This document shows, piece by piece, positions 21,644 to 32,577 of a stretch of DNA of 64,000 nt. The stretch covers positions 65,694,948 through 65,758,947 of the forward strand of contig OY754464.1 in the NCBI GenBank assembly GCA_963575645.1, given 5' to 3'. The DNA comes from Xanthostigma xanthostigma (taxonomy: Eukaryota > Arthropoda > Insecta > Raphidioptera > Raphidiidae). The translations under genes were made by a program, and so were the position numbers. How positions within the stretch are numbered: the first letter of the stretch is position 1; the number at the start of each line of letters is the position of its first letter. The notes beneath the pieces are model-generated. The model was not told where the DNA came from and searched no databases. It saw only the letters and a list, made by a program, of their open reading frames with translations.

Positions 21644-22275
21644 TAATAATAATAATAAGCTTTTATTTTAAGAAACTGTAAAGTATGTCAGCTGAATGAA
21701 CATTACAGTAAATATTCATTTAAATTATAAAAAGCGTTTTCCAGCAAATACATTTTCAGAGAATTTCTGAAATGTTTTACATCAGTAGCTAATTTTGTAT
21801 GTGCAGGCAGTTTATTAAAAATAGTTACCCCTAGATGGGCTGGGGGTCTTTTGCTCAAATTTAAGCGACCATAAGGAACTCTTAGAGTGCTTTTTTGGCG
21901 TGTATTGATGTTGTGAATATCAGAACCTAGTTCATATTTATCTTTATTTATAAAAGTATATAAAGCTAAATCAAAAATGTAGGATGATGATAAAGTAAAT
22001 ATTTTGAATTTTTTGAAGATAGGGAACTCTTCAAAAAATTCAAAATATTTACTTAGGAGCTAGATTGTGTCAACCCGCCAATACATCTAACAATCCTCTT
22101 CTGTGAAATGAAAACATTGGAGGCTGAAGTCGAGGAGCCCCAGAAACAGACTCCGTAGTTCAGCTTTTAATATACCTGCGCATAATACAGACATATCAAT
22201 TGCTGCTGATCCAAGATATCTCTCAGATAATATATAGAATTTAATCTACCAGTCAAAGTTTGTTACATTATTTTT
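21644..22275 (-). pseudogene. 5'-truncated CR1/Jockey-type LINE, RT C-terminus and 3' tail
   Basis: On the minus strand, 22160-22070 encodes 'LNYGVCFWGSSTSASNVFIS', then 'QKRIVRCIGGLT', the thumb region that follows the RT catalytic domain. 21960-21690 encodes 'TLRVPYGRLNLSKRPPAHLG', then 'VTIFNKLPAHTK' and 'MYLLENAFYNLNEYL', the typical end of these ORF2 proteins. The frame is broken between them by an inverted duplication (21993-22054). It ends in a (TAA)n tail at 21644-21656. The catalytic motifs are missing, so it is a dead fragment. Confidence 0.78.
21993..22054. repeat. Perfect 26-bp stem inside the LINE fragment
   Basis: AAGTAAATATTTTGAATTTT begins at 21993; positions 21993-22018 pair perfectly with 22029-22054 across a 10-nt loop. 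It interrupts the LINE reading frame. Confidence 0.9.
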
Positions 22276-22389
22276 TTTTTATTTCATTTTCCATTATATA
22301 AGAGAAGTACTTTCAGTGAATTTGTTTTATTAACATTTTATTGTTACAAATAAATATTTTCCACCACATCGAAGAACAGTTTTGTTGCA

Positions 22390-22945
22390 ACACAATAGCT
22401 TCGGCTTCAGCCGGAAGTGAAAAATAAAATTGAAGCTCGAAAATCATTTTCTAAAATAAAAATATACTTGAATTTCAACGTAAGTGATTTTGCCATTTGG
22501 ACGACATAACTTACATGTCTAACAAAATAATGAAGTAAGAATGTAACATTTTCAAAACCAAATAGCCAATTTGCCTCTTCAGGGAAAACAGTTAACAAAG
22601 GATGCAGAAACCATTTCGTCAATGTAAATATTTATATACAGTGTACATGTAGAGTGCACTTTAGTGCACGGAGCAGCAAATATCAGAAGCACAGAACATA
22701 CTAAATTATTACTGGAATAATATCAGCATCATACTTACCTACCACTGTGAACATATGGCCACCTTAAAGTTACTTTGCGTAATTATAGGTTGACTTCCGA
22801 ACTGGTATATATATAGTAAGTGCGCCATATTATATGGACCGGTTCTATAAGGTACTCAAATAAAACTCTGAATTTTAAAGTGTAAACAGCCTTATTTATT
22901 TTAAACAATTCGATAATTATTTGGTATCAAAAACAATTAATAAAA
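22390..22945. other. Unassigned DNA
   Basis: No gene recognised. The minus frame at 22407-22622 shows no known domain. Confidence 0.35.
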
Positions 22946-22949
22946 TTCT

Positions 22950-23321
22950 TTATTCAACACGCGTGAGTAATATGTAATTTCGGGGCCCTGCTAAATTCGG
23001 GAGAAATAATAGATTATTTCATGTTGACGCGTAGAGTGCTAATAATGAGCCGTACAGTGTGATAATGAATTTTCTGGACCAATAGAAACGCAGTAGCAAG
23101 CCCGAGCGTGCAATAATGAAAAAAAACTGCACGCAGCTTCTGGACCAATAGGAACGTGGTAGGCGGTATTGTATATATGAAAACAGCATCGCAATTCAGC
23201 GAAAGTCATGGCTATCTTGTGTGCATCGAGGGCGCTGGGTACGTCAATCAATGAAGTGATTCATTATTTTTCCCTCTTTTATCAGGGCCCCGATTACATA
23301 TTACTCGTGCTAGTTGAATAA
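22950..23321 (+). mobile_element. Miniature inverted-repeat element, GGGGCCC family, copy 1
   Basis: The ends TTATTCAAC...TAATATGTAATTTCGGGGCCC and the complement GGGCCCCGATTACATATTA...GTTGAATAA pair for about 55 bp. The interior carries two CTGGACCAATAG(A/G)AACG motifs. A copy in the opposite orientation is at 50790-51153. Non-coding; the 70-residue minus frame is an artefact of the repeat and recurs in that copy. Confidence 0.8.
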
Positions 23322-23329
23322 AATATAAT

Positions 23330-24000
23330 GTGCGACCATTGATCGAAGGATAATATTCCACTCACGTGCGTTTTACGCTCATGGAATCTTCTCCTTCTCT
23401 CACTAGTCGCACAATATACTATTAAAAACATCAACATCTAATATGGACCACATGGTTTCAAATATACATTTCTTGGTTAATATTGTTGCTCAGAAAATTA
23501 TAAAAACTATAGGATGTTACAATAGTATATTGTGCAACTACTGCGACAATGCCGCACGAGTTGCACATACTATTTTTTATTACGAATTAAATTAAATTTT
23601 ATTACAAATTAAAAAAAGATATTAGAAGTAATAAAAATTAAAATTAAATCATTAAAAAGTTGAAAATTCAGTTAAAATTGTTAAAATTGTCAAGAATAAA
23701 AGTCCATAATCGAAAATTTTAACCTCAAATCTGCTTCAAATGACAGTTTGTTTCGTTGACATTAACACCGTTATTATTTTGTTTTTTTCTCGGAATTTGC
23801 GTGCGGCAAACAATAATTTCAGTGCGACAAATATTAATAAAGTTTCCGCACGCAAATGAAAATAGCTACTTTTCAACCGTAACAGCATGCGTAAAGATAC
23901 CACTTTTCCAGCATGAGTAATAAAAATTAATATGAATATAATAAATTGTAAAATAACTCATACCTTACCCTGATTTAATCCACTTTCACATCGAGTAATA
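23330..24000. other. Unassigned AT-rich DNA
   Basis: TAATATTCCACTCACGTGCG and nearby sequence show no gene. A-rich and TAA-rich DNA leads into the LINE tail at 24000. Confidence 0.35.
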
Positions 24001-25060
24001 GTAATAATAATAATAATTTCTTTATAGCTTAAGCAACGAATAATTCTAGATGGAAAAGTCGAAAGCAGAACATTTGACTTAGGAACTTTGTTTGGACTAG
24101 TTAGGAGATAAACATACTAAAAGTCCTTACCCCTCCGAGGTACGCCCGAAGGGGGGGAGCACAAAGAAGGTCCCGTTTTTTGGTATTTTGCTTTCATCTC
24201 GAAAACGGTACGACATACGAAATTTTGTTGGAATACATAATGAAAGCTGATAAAATTCTCTACAGCTTTAGCTTTCACACTTTTTATCTATCTCCAATCT
24301 TTGCCTAGCTATGAGCTCCGAAAAATGGTCGATTTTCAAAAATGTGTTAAAATCTCTGTAGCACATTGTAACAATACGAAGTTGTCAAAATCATTTCGTA
24401 TCGCTCATCCACACTATTAAAAACACCTACACACTATTAAAAAATAACATAAGCTTTAACCTATTGAAGGCCCTGGGCACATTTTTGAAAATCGACCATT
24501 GTTCGAAGCTCATAGCTAGGCAAAGATTGGAGATAGATAAAAAGTGTGAAAGCTAAAGTTGTAGAGAATTTTATCAGCTTTCATTATGTATTCCAACAAA
24601 ATTTCGTACGTCGTACCGTTTTCGAGATGAAAGCATAAAACCAAAAAACGGGACCTTCTTTGTGCTCCCCCCCTTCGGGCGGACCTCAGAGGGGCAAGGA
24701 CTTTTAGTATGTTTATCTCCTAACTAGTCCAAACAAAGTTCCTAAGTCAAATGTTCTGCTTTCGACTTTTCCATCTAGATGCCCCTTATGAGCACTCATT
24801 GACCAAACTATTATTGAAGAGCCTAAAAAGGCAGTAATAGCGTCACACAAAAAATAAAAACCGCCAAAGCGGAACAATTACAATTCCATTAACACTTAAT
24901 TTGTACATAAAAATTCATTAATATTATAATAACAATTCTTCGTCAGCAAGATCTTTAATTATTTTTTATAAATTTCAAATTCTTTTATATCGATCAGGTT
25001 CATCGGCAGCTTATTAAAAAACCTGGATCCAGCGCACACAGATGTTTTACTATACAAGGT
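24000..25060 (-). pseudogene. Antisense LINE 3' end split by a foldback
   Basis: A (TAA)n tail (24000-24016) and 3' UTR lie left of the foldback. Right of it, 25060-24900 on the minus strand encodes '...SRFFNKLPMNLIDIKEFEIY' then 'KK*LKILLTKNCYYNINEFL', the closing segment of CR1/Jockey-like ORF2 with one stop. It is related to, but not the same as, the fragment at 21644-22275. A 5'-truncated dead copy. Confidence 0.7.
24045..24779. mobile_element. 735-bp foldback element
   Basis: The arms 24045-24346 and 24478-24779 are near-perfect reverse complements (about 302 bp each) around a loop of about 130 bp. They share TCTAGATGGAAAAGTCG at the tips, a G-rich GCCCGAAGGGGGGGAGCAC tract and ACGGTACGACATACGAAATT. 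There is no open frame. It sits inside the 3' UTR of the antisense LINE copy, so it is younger than that copy. Confidence 0.9.
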
Positions 25061-25545
25061 TGAATTTGTTAAAGTGATGAGCTTACTCAGTTACCTAAAA
25101 AAATCATATCGCGAGTTGACGAAAACGAAAAATGGCTCCCGTGAATACATGCAAGCGAACTGCCTAACTGTAAGCGACTTGGAAGCCGTGGGTGGGGTGA
25201 GTCTTAGTGTGCACTGCTCGTCAACTCGATGCAACGAACTTATCTCTGAACAAACGTTCTTTGAGAAACGTCAATGTTCCATATTAGAGAACCGTTCCAT
25301 ATATGACGCACTTACCCTATACCTCCGATTTCTAATGTATGGATTGTGAATGGCGACCATTTTGTGAAACAAGCCTTGGCAGTGCCATATTGATGCGGGA
25401 TTTTAATAACTTTGGCAGTGCACGTTGAAGTGGGACTTTAGCTTTGAACACCAGCGAAAGGTGCATGTTTTTAAGTCGTCCAGGAGTCCAGGAAACATGG
25501 CGTTCATAACGTCAATGCAGTTTGAAATGATTATCTTAGAACCTA
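25061..25545. other. Unassigned DNA
   Basis: The 91-residue frame at 25074-25349 has no domain I recognise and no upstream or downstream support. I do not call it a gene. Confidence 0.35.
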
Positions 25546-25548
25546 ATA

Positions 25549-25966
25549 GTCAGAGTGCCCGCCGGCAAAAATTTTATTGACACATACTCTCCCCAAACTT
25601 TGTATATGGCTTCATTAGGCCTAGTCTGACACCTATTTCCTCTATGACTTTTCTTGATTTTGAATTTTGAATATGTCGAACATATTCGAGGTGTCAGACA
25701 TTTTAAATGGTTCATGTTATTTGTCAGAGAACATTATTTTAGCGTTTTGGTTGAAGTTTTTAAGCTATCCAATTAAAAAAACAAACAGTATCTATATATT
25801 TTTATATGTCGTCAAAACGACATCTTTCGGAAAATTTAGAGGGAAAACGCCCCAAAATCAAGAAAAGTCATAGAGGAAATAGGTGTCAGACTAGGCCTAA
25901 TGAAGCCATATACAAAGTTTGGGGAGAGTATGTGTCAATAAAATTTTTGCCGACGGGCACTCTGAC
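25549..25966. mobile_element. Foldback miniature element with TA duplication
   Basis: GTCAGAGTGCCCGCCGGC (25549) and GCCGACGGGCACTCTGAC (to 25966) are inverted. The arms pair for about 105 bp including ATTTTATTGACACATACTCT and GGCTTCATTAGGCCTAGTCT. TA lies on both sides (25547-25548 and 25967-25968), consistent with a Tc1/mariner-type target; TAA is also possible. The small frames here are the arms. Confidence 0.82.
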
Positions 25967-25968
25967 TA

Positions 25969-27515
25969 TAATTATTCCGGTCAAAATAAACAAAAAAATA
26001 GTGGTAGGTTTACAATAATTCGCCATAGACCTGAAAATTAGTACAGGTTTTAAGTATACTATTATAAATGAAATATCAAAAGTTTCCACCGATCCTATAT
26101 TTGCTTCAAAATTAATTTAAGATTAAAGGTCAAAACTATCGTTTTTTGCACTTTTTTCGTAAACGGTAAATGTTATCTAGAAATAGGTCAGACAAAAGTT
26201 GTAGATCATCCAATTGTCTACAAAAACTGTTCTTTAACTGTTTTTCCTACGAATCACTATTTCTGAGATATCGGATTCCAAAAATTGAAGAAGTCGTATT
26301 CACACATTTCGACACTACCTGTGAGGTAATGTACTTGGCGCATTTTTAACATTGTTTCCTCGATAGGCATACTCCCGGATCTTATGTGATTCAGTTTTAT
26401 TAGGCAATATTCTATTAATCAAAAAATTCTACTAATAAACAAATAGATAATATACAAATAAACAACCTAAATTTCATGAAATTGTCAAAAAAAGTCATCG
26501 AATGCTCTCATTCGCACTCATATGTTTGCATAATACCATCGCGCTCATACAGTAGACATTTTATGTTACAATCGGAGAAAATGTCTGCCATCATAAATAT
26601 AGGCTTATATATTACTATAAACAACATATAAAAATTTCAGGTTTGTTTAAATATGTGTTGTCTGCCGGCAACTGGCTCTTAAGCTAAGATCTACATTACA
26701 AATAGGTTTTAAAAAAACGTTGGCCATTTTTTTTTGGAGCTTACTGTGCAATAAAAAAATTCTTAAAGGTCTTCAGCCGTTGCATAGAGATAAGTCAACT
26801 ATCCACAATATTCTCGAGAAATCAGTTATGACGTCACAGTCGAACTAACCTATTCAAAAAACAATAGCAAGCGACAACTTGCCACTATACCAACATTAAA
26901 TTTACTAAACAGCACTCTGCATTGCCTTTGTTTTAACACAAACTTCTTTTCTCGCTGTAACGTTCAACAGTGACGTTATAACATAACCTTAACAATGTTG
27001 CTTTTAGTTTTTTTCTTCTTTTTTGCTTACCAAACTTCTGTTACATTCGTACAAAAAATAAAAAGGTATATGACTGAATAAACAATAGGAAAATGTTACA
27101 AAAACACCTACATCCGTGCACTGCAATTCAGTTCAGCTTTAAATTTTAAAATAATACCACCGGCGTTTGAATTAATTTCAACGATTCATTAATACTTATG
27201 ACAGAACTATTCGTGCAAAAGCTAGTACATATATTAGTGCCGAAGCTCGGGTGTGGCAAATCTAAGATGATGAGCCTTGATTAAATATATATTTTTAGCC
27301 CATTTTAATGAAATCTTGTTTTTTACGTATTTCATTTTTAAATTTTGCGTTCAATGTTGAAACTTGAGGAGTTTTGATATCCACCTTCTGACTTCATCAT
27401 CATCATTATCGTTTCACAGACCAAGGATTCCACGCATATGAGGTCAATTATTCAGGAATTAAAATTTTTAAGAAACTACCTTATGAACTTAAAAACTTAA
27501 GTCTGCTTGCTTTTA
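25969..27515. other. Unassigned DNA
   Basis: No gene, tRNA or clear inverted repeat found. The 26100-26300 part resembles body-type repeat DNA but could not be paired with another copy in the window. Confidence 0.35.
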
Positions 27516-27520
27516 AAATA

Positions 27521-28009
27521 GTCCATTGAAAAGTTACATTTGAAATTACATTTGTCAGAGGACGCTATTTTATTTTTTAGATATCAAGAAGAGGTTAGTG
27601 TAAAGTTAAATTCAAGTTTGTGGGGTCACAACCCTTGTCCCACGGCCGCCATCTTGTAAAAAGGGGTGCAGGTGGTTTACATGGTTTATCTCACGAACTA
27701 TAGGTCTCACAAAAAAAATTTTTAAACATTTTTTGTAGAAAATATAATTTCCTACAACTTTGGTTCAGTAACTTTTTGTCATAGATCCTATACAAGGTGA
27801 ACAAGATCCTATAAATGTATACAATGTTGGCTTTCATAATATACAAGATCCTGAGCCGCAGCCTGGTCCATCAAAAAAAGCGAGGACAGAGTAAATATGT
27901 CATTTGAATTTAACTTTACACTAACCCCTTCTTGATATCCAAAAAATAAAATTCCGTCCTCTGACAAATGTAATTTTAGCCCAAAAAAATGTAACATTTC
28001 AATGGACTA
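27521..28009. repeat. Foldback element, AGTCCATTGAAA ends
   Basis: The arms 27521-27612 and about 27901-28009 pair through AGTCCATTGAAA(A)TGTTAC, ACATTTGTCAGAGGACG, TATTTTTT(A)GATATCAAGAAG and AGTGTAAAGTTAAATTCAA. The loop holds a short open tail ending 'DPEPQPGPSKKARTE' at 27891 (see findings). Confidence 0.8.
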
Positions 28010-28084
28010 AGAGGAAAATTAGAGATTTTCTGCTAAATAGATGTTTTTATTGTTAGTAGATGTTTTGTTCCAAAAATATGTATT

Positions 28085-28175
28085 GAAGGATATTTGTTTG
28101 GTTGAGGAATAATTGAAGCGATACTCTGGTAAAGCTTATTTTTCAATTGTTCCTCAACCAAAATATCTTTCAATA
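28085..28175. repeat. Short imperfect hairpin
   Basis: TTGAAGGATATTTGTTTGGTTGAGGAA at about 28082 pairs with TTCCTCAACCAAAATATCTTTCAA near 28149-28172, with a loop of about 40 nt. It may be the remains of a foldback next to the larger one. Confidence 0.6.
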
Positions 28176-28179
28176 GATG

Positions 28180-29280
28180 TTTTTATTCTTACGAAGACTT
28201 CTTGGATGATGACTTTGCGTAGTCGGTGTTTTCATAATTTTTATTATATCTTTGTATGAAATAAATAAATTATTATTATTATTATTAATTATGTGCCCAA
28301 ACTGTGTTACCTGTTATTAAACCTCATGGAATTTTTATTCTTACCATCTGACTTCATCATCAAACCAACTCTATGATAGAATATTGTATTGCCGCTGGAA
28401 TTCCCCACACTAGGGAAACATTGGAAAGTAGGTTGCATTCAACGTTATTTTTTTTTTTTTGGGGAATTAGCGCTCCCAGGAACCTGAGCTCGTAGCAGTC
28501 GGCTTGTGTATGCCGGCTGGAAGACTCCTTAATACAGACATAGTAGCTGATGACCTCAGCTTTTGATCTATCTAGTTGTTGGAATTACATACCATACAAT
28601 TGCAAAACTTCAAATCAATTAAACACGTGGAAGTGGGTTAGCAAAAATGCGTGTGTGCTTAAGACCATACGCTAAAAGAAAAACTCTCTCACTCCCGGTC
28701 ACTAAAAAATAAAAAATTGAGTTCCCGTAGTCTTGTTATTTTTCACCCGTTCTATCACCAATACTATTATCTATAAGTATAAGTTTGGTATCATTGCGAC
28801 CAGAGAAATTTTACTTCAAAATGCGTTACTAGATCTCACCCTTACAAATCTTGCAGACAAGCTTGGAAGTTTGTAATTGTATATCAACGTACAGGAATTG
28901 TTAAAAATAAGTTATGTTTCGAAATTTTGTATTAATATTTATTTTTATGCATCTTAATGGATTCGTTATCAGTACGTTCAAATACTCAACATATCTTCTC
29001 GACATTATTTTTAAACCGAGCCGCTCCTGCATTCAATTGACCGACGGATCAACTCCTGACAGTCCTGACAAGTTTAAAAAAGATATATTTTTTACACATT
29101 TGCTAAAAAAATAGTAAAATTTATGACTTACTTTATACAACAGTGGTTCTCAAACTTTTCTAAACGAAAGGACATAAAAACGTAAGCCTAACGCGTCTTG
29201 CTGAATGTCAAGTGATGTTAGCTTAGTATCTCATGAAATTTCGCTTTTTGAAGACGAGGCCACGCCTCTTCCAATATAAA
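28180..29280. other. Unassigned DNA with retroposon tail
   Basis: TATGAAATAAATAAATTATT with ATT repeats at 28255-28290 is a LINE-like 3' tail. An antisense poly(T) at 28449-28460 opens a GC-richer retroposon-like segment (28460-28560). The frame at 28914-29114 shows no domain. Confidence 0.4.
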
Positions 29281-29289
29281 TAATCCCAT

Positions 29290-29500
29290 AAAAAACATAA
29301 ATGTGAAAAAAGGAGCCAAGTTCAATATTAAGAAAGTTCGTGGTTGTCGACTTCGACGACAAAAAGATTTGAGATCTAAAAGGGTCGCAAGTTTTCGTGT
29401 TTTATATTATGATTTATACCTAAAGTTCGTGTTTATATGTGTGAAAACTTATCAAGTGAAAACTTGGCATCCTTTTAGATCTCATTACTTTTTGTAAAGA
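29290..29500. repeat. Miniature inverted repeat
   Basis: AAAAAGATTTGAGATCTAAAAGGG near 29362 pairs with CCTTTTAGATCTCATTACTTTTTG near 29470-29494, with the arms continuing into AAGTTTTC/GAAAACTT. A related half copy lies at 33475-33565. Confidence 0.65.
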
Positions 29501-29555
29501 AATTATTATTAAATAATTAATTATTAAATACGCACATAAATTTGGAAAAATTTTA

Positions 29556-29702
29556 GATGAAAAATTACAAAGAAATCCTTTCCAAAAATGTTTAATTTTA
29601 ATTAATACATTAAGCGCTTTCGGACCTTTTTGGTCCGAAAGCGCTTAATGTATTAATTAAAATTAAACATTTTTGGAAAGGATTTCTTTGTAATTTTTCA
29701 TC
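29556..29702. repeat. Perfect palindrome, 71-bp arms, 5-nt loop
   Basis: 29556-29626 is the exact reverse complement of 29632-29702 around TTTTT. The arms contain GGTCCGAAAGCGCTTAATG and a TTAAACATTTTTGGAAAGG segment. Confidence 0.93.
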
Positions 29703-29854
29703 AATTATTATTAAGTATTTATCGTTCAAAAGTGATTTGTAAAATTAATCTTTTTTCCTGTACCTATAGTTTTCTTTTACGAATGGCGCTAGGTGTTAAT
29801 AAAAATCGATTGCTTGTAAAATATTTTAAATCTTAAAAATTCACTTTTTTCTTA

Positions 29855-30133
29855 TTTTTAACCGACTTCAACAAAAAGGAGGAGGTTCTATGTTCGTCTG
29901 TATATTTTTTTTTTATGTATGTTCACCGATTTCTCCGTCAATTATGGACCGATTTTCAAATTTTTTTTTATTCGAAAGAGTGCACCTCAGGGTGGTCCCA
30001 TCGGAACCAAGTCAGAATCTGATGGTAGAATCCGGAGAAATCGAAGGAAACTCTCAAATTTCAAAGACACACATAATGTTTTTTATGTATGTTCACCGAT
30101 TTTTAGTGTTAGATTAACACTAAAAAGAGAAAA
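29855..30133 (+). repeat. Body of hairpin-ended element 3
   Basis: The free end is TTTTTAACCGACTTCAAC, followed by AAAAAGGAGGAGGTTCTATG. The body has two ATGTATGTTCACCGATTT copies. Frames at 29890 and 29919 run through this repeat and are not convincing as genes. Confidence 0.75.
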
Positions 30134-30336
30134 ATAAAATATTTTAACAAAAAAATTGAACCGACTTCACACTAAAAAGTAAAAAATAATTGCGGATTGA
30201 AATGTTTTAGAGTCGGTGTAGTTCTCGGAATAGATTGCATTTTGGCTGACACCGACTCCAAAACATTTCAATCCGCAATTATTTTTTACTTTTTAGTGTG
30301 AAGTCGGTTCAATTTTTTTGTTAAAATATTTTATTT
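30134..30336. repeat. Long hairpin of hairpin-ended element 3
   Basis: The arms 30134-30219 and 30249-30336 are nearly perfect complements: TAAAATATTTTAACAAAAAA, ATTGAACCGACTTCAC, ACTAAAAAGTAAAAAATAAT, then a TGCGGATTGAAATGTTTT tract. The loop is about 29 nt. The arm signature AACCGACTTCA is identical to the free end at 29860. Confidence 0.92.
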
Positions 30337-31257
30337 CCTTTGTATACAATTACCTAGTTGGACGCCAAATTTCAAATGTCTAAGTCATCTGGAAGTGGGA
30401 TAGGTTTTTGATCTATTATGTCAGTGATAAAAATGCCATTTTTAGACGTTTCTCAATAACCGTTTGAGCTGTATTTATGAAATTTGGGGTTCTAGTTAAT
30501 CCAAGGGGTTTTAATAAATAAACAAAATTTCATGTGTTTATGTTAAATAGATTTTGAGTTATAAAGGAGTCAAAAGTGGCTTCAAATGGTTCGTATAATA
30601 TAACACACGGCTCCTGCTTCCTTTTTCTTTGTTCAACTTGGCTTGAAACGCTGCCGCGTGTCTAGATAATTTAAACAATACTCAAAATCCGACTTCAAAA
30701 TACGGCACCTGCACCGTTGATTATGTGAATGGAATAAGAATTTTTAAAAATACCTAAGTATTAAGACATATATTAAAAATAAATTAAAATAAAAATTTTA
30801 AAGACCGCCGACCCATAGGGACTAAATCGGTTAGTATAGCATATATTCTTGAACGTGTTGGGGACTAGTGTAAAATGTCTCCAACATGTTCATGAATATC
30901 AACTACTTTTATATGAGAAATAAAAAATATTAAATTATTTCACATTTTTTTAACAACCGATTAGATAGTCGGTTTGAATCGGAGGTCTTTCAAATTTTAT
31001 TATTTTTATTTATTTCCCATTTTTTAACTCTATGCTTCAATTAGTGCAGCCCACCGCGTGTATAGTTTGCCTGCTTGTAAATAATTCTTTAAATTAAATA
31101 AATAATTCTTTATGTATTTTACAGTTATGAACTAAATTCTATATGTACAAACAATCTTGCAATATTTCAAATAAAACAAACCGAATTAAAGACAGACACA
31201 CTACAACGCTACAGCACACGCATGTTATGTGAAGAAATGCGGCTTTGCCGCTTTATC
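30337..31257. other. Body-like repeat DNA and unassigned DNA
   Basis: 30345-30430 ('tacctagttggacgccaaat', 'ctaagtcatctggaagtggg') has the style of the hairpin-element bodies. The rest to 31257 shows no gene. Confidence 0.4.
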
Positions 31258-31509
31258 TTTTTACCCGACTGCGGCGAAGCCAAAAGGAAGGGTTATGAGT
31301 TTAGCAGTCTACGTATGCTTGTATTTACGGATGTTCCACCGTAGCTTCTAAACTATTCATCCGATTTTGATAAATAGGGTGTCAATCGATTGGTTATTAT
31401 GGCCCGGGAAACACAGGCTACATTTATTTTTGAATTTTTATCCCAGGGACGAGCAAATTGAAAACAAATAAAAAATAAATTCAAAAAAAAAATAATTTAA
31501 ATAAAAAGT
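31258..31509 (+). repeat. Body of hairpin-ended element 4
   Basis: The free end is TTTTTACCCGACTGCGGCGA; then AAGGGTTATGAGTTTAGCA, ATGTTCCACCGTAGC, AAACTATTCATCCGATTTTG, CCCAGGGACGAGCAAATTG. The reverse-oriented copy at 52441-52712 matches throughout. Confidence 0.8.
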
Positions 31510-31680
31510 AAGTAAAACTAAAACCGGACTACTGAAAAGTATGAAACAAGAAAATATTCTCATCTGAGGATAGCCGTGTTTTGTTAGGGTAGGTGGCATA
31601 CGACCACGGCTATTCTCAGTTGAGAATATTATCTTGTTTCATACTTATTAGTAGTCGGGTTTTAGTTTTTTTGAACTTAA
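31510..31680. repeat. Long hairpin of hairpin-ended element 4
   Basis: The arms pair over AAAACTAAAACC(C/G)GACTACT, AAGTATGAAACAAG, AATATTCTCA and ATAGCCGTG. The loop is TTTTGTTAGGGTAGGTGGCA and neighbours. The signature ACCCGACT (right arm) matches the free end at 31261. Confidence 0.88.
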
Positions 31681-31918
31681 TTTTTTTAGATAAACCCACG
31701 CCGTTCGGTGCCGATTACAAAGCTGTACCTTGATGATCTAAAAGTTATTTTTAACAAAGATCTTAGATGAAACAGCCAATGGACATGGTTGCTCATATTA
31801 AGTTGCTTAGAATTAATTAAAGACAATTTATGTACCTATCTGAACTAATAAATAATAAACAAACTTATATTCAATTACTTATAAACCTTTCAAGCAATTG
31901 CAATTATTTAAAAAAAAA

Positions 31919-32507
31919 TTGGTTGTCTGTAAAGTCGGTTTACGGACGATAGTTTTACGTGATAACGTATTCCGTAATACATAACCTAAATTTATATAAT
32001 AATTATAATAATTCGAATCTATGATATTGCATCTTTCGCTTCAAATTTAGGTTAATTTTACTTATTTATTAAAATTACTCACCACCTATAATATAATTGT
32101 TTTTTTTTAACTTTCTTTCTTTCGTATTTATTTTAAGTCTCAAAGATTAGCTGTCATAATATTTTGAAAACAATTGTTTCACTGTTTATATAAAATTCCA
32201 AAACCTACTTACAATATTTAAGTATTTTCATACGTCAAAAAATTGATTTTTATAATGATAAAATTTGTATGAAAACGATTTTTTCGAGAGATGAGACCTA
32301 GCTAAAACGATTTTTTGCCCCCCAAAATCCCTTTTCAGTAAATTTCATCCAAATCGTTAGGGCCGTTTTCGAGAAAAGCACGCACAGGGTCAGGCGGAAC
32401 GTTAGGAACGTTAAGAACGTTACACTTTTTCGTGCATGCAGCCGGTGTTTTATCAATTTATAAGATTGGTGATTCATCAATTTATAAGACGTTATCACGT
32501 CAAAAAT
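31919..32507 (+). mobile_element. Unclassified element, copy 1 (TTGGTTGTCTG ... ACGTTATCACGTCAA)
   Basis: The 5' end is ATTGGTTGTCTGTAAAGTCG, followed by GTTTTACGTGATAACGT. The 3' end is GACGTTATCACGTCAA. The interior has ACGCACAGGGTCAGGCGGAA, AACGTTAGG repeats and TCGTGCATGCAGCCGGTGTT. Copies or pieces lie at 35487-36064, 40196-40393, 42268-42361 and 57350-58358. There is no long frame; the listed 66- to 75-residue frames are spurious. Confidence 0.75.
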
Positions 32508-32577
32508 AAACTAACAATTAGTATAAAATATATAACTCGCATATACAGTATATACAAACGCCGCATTAAAAGCATAA

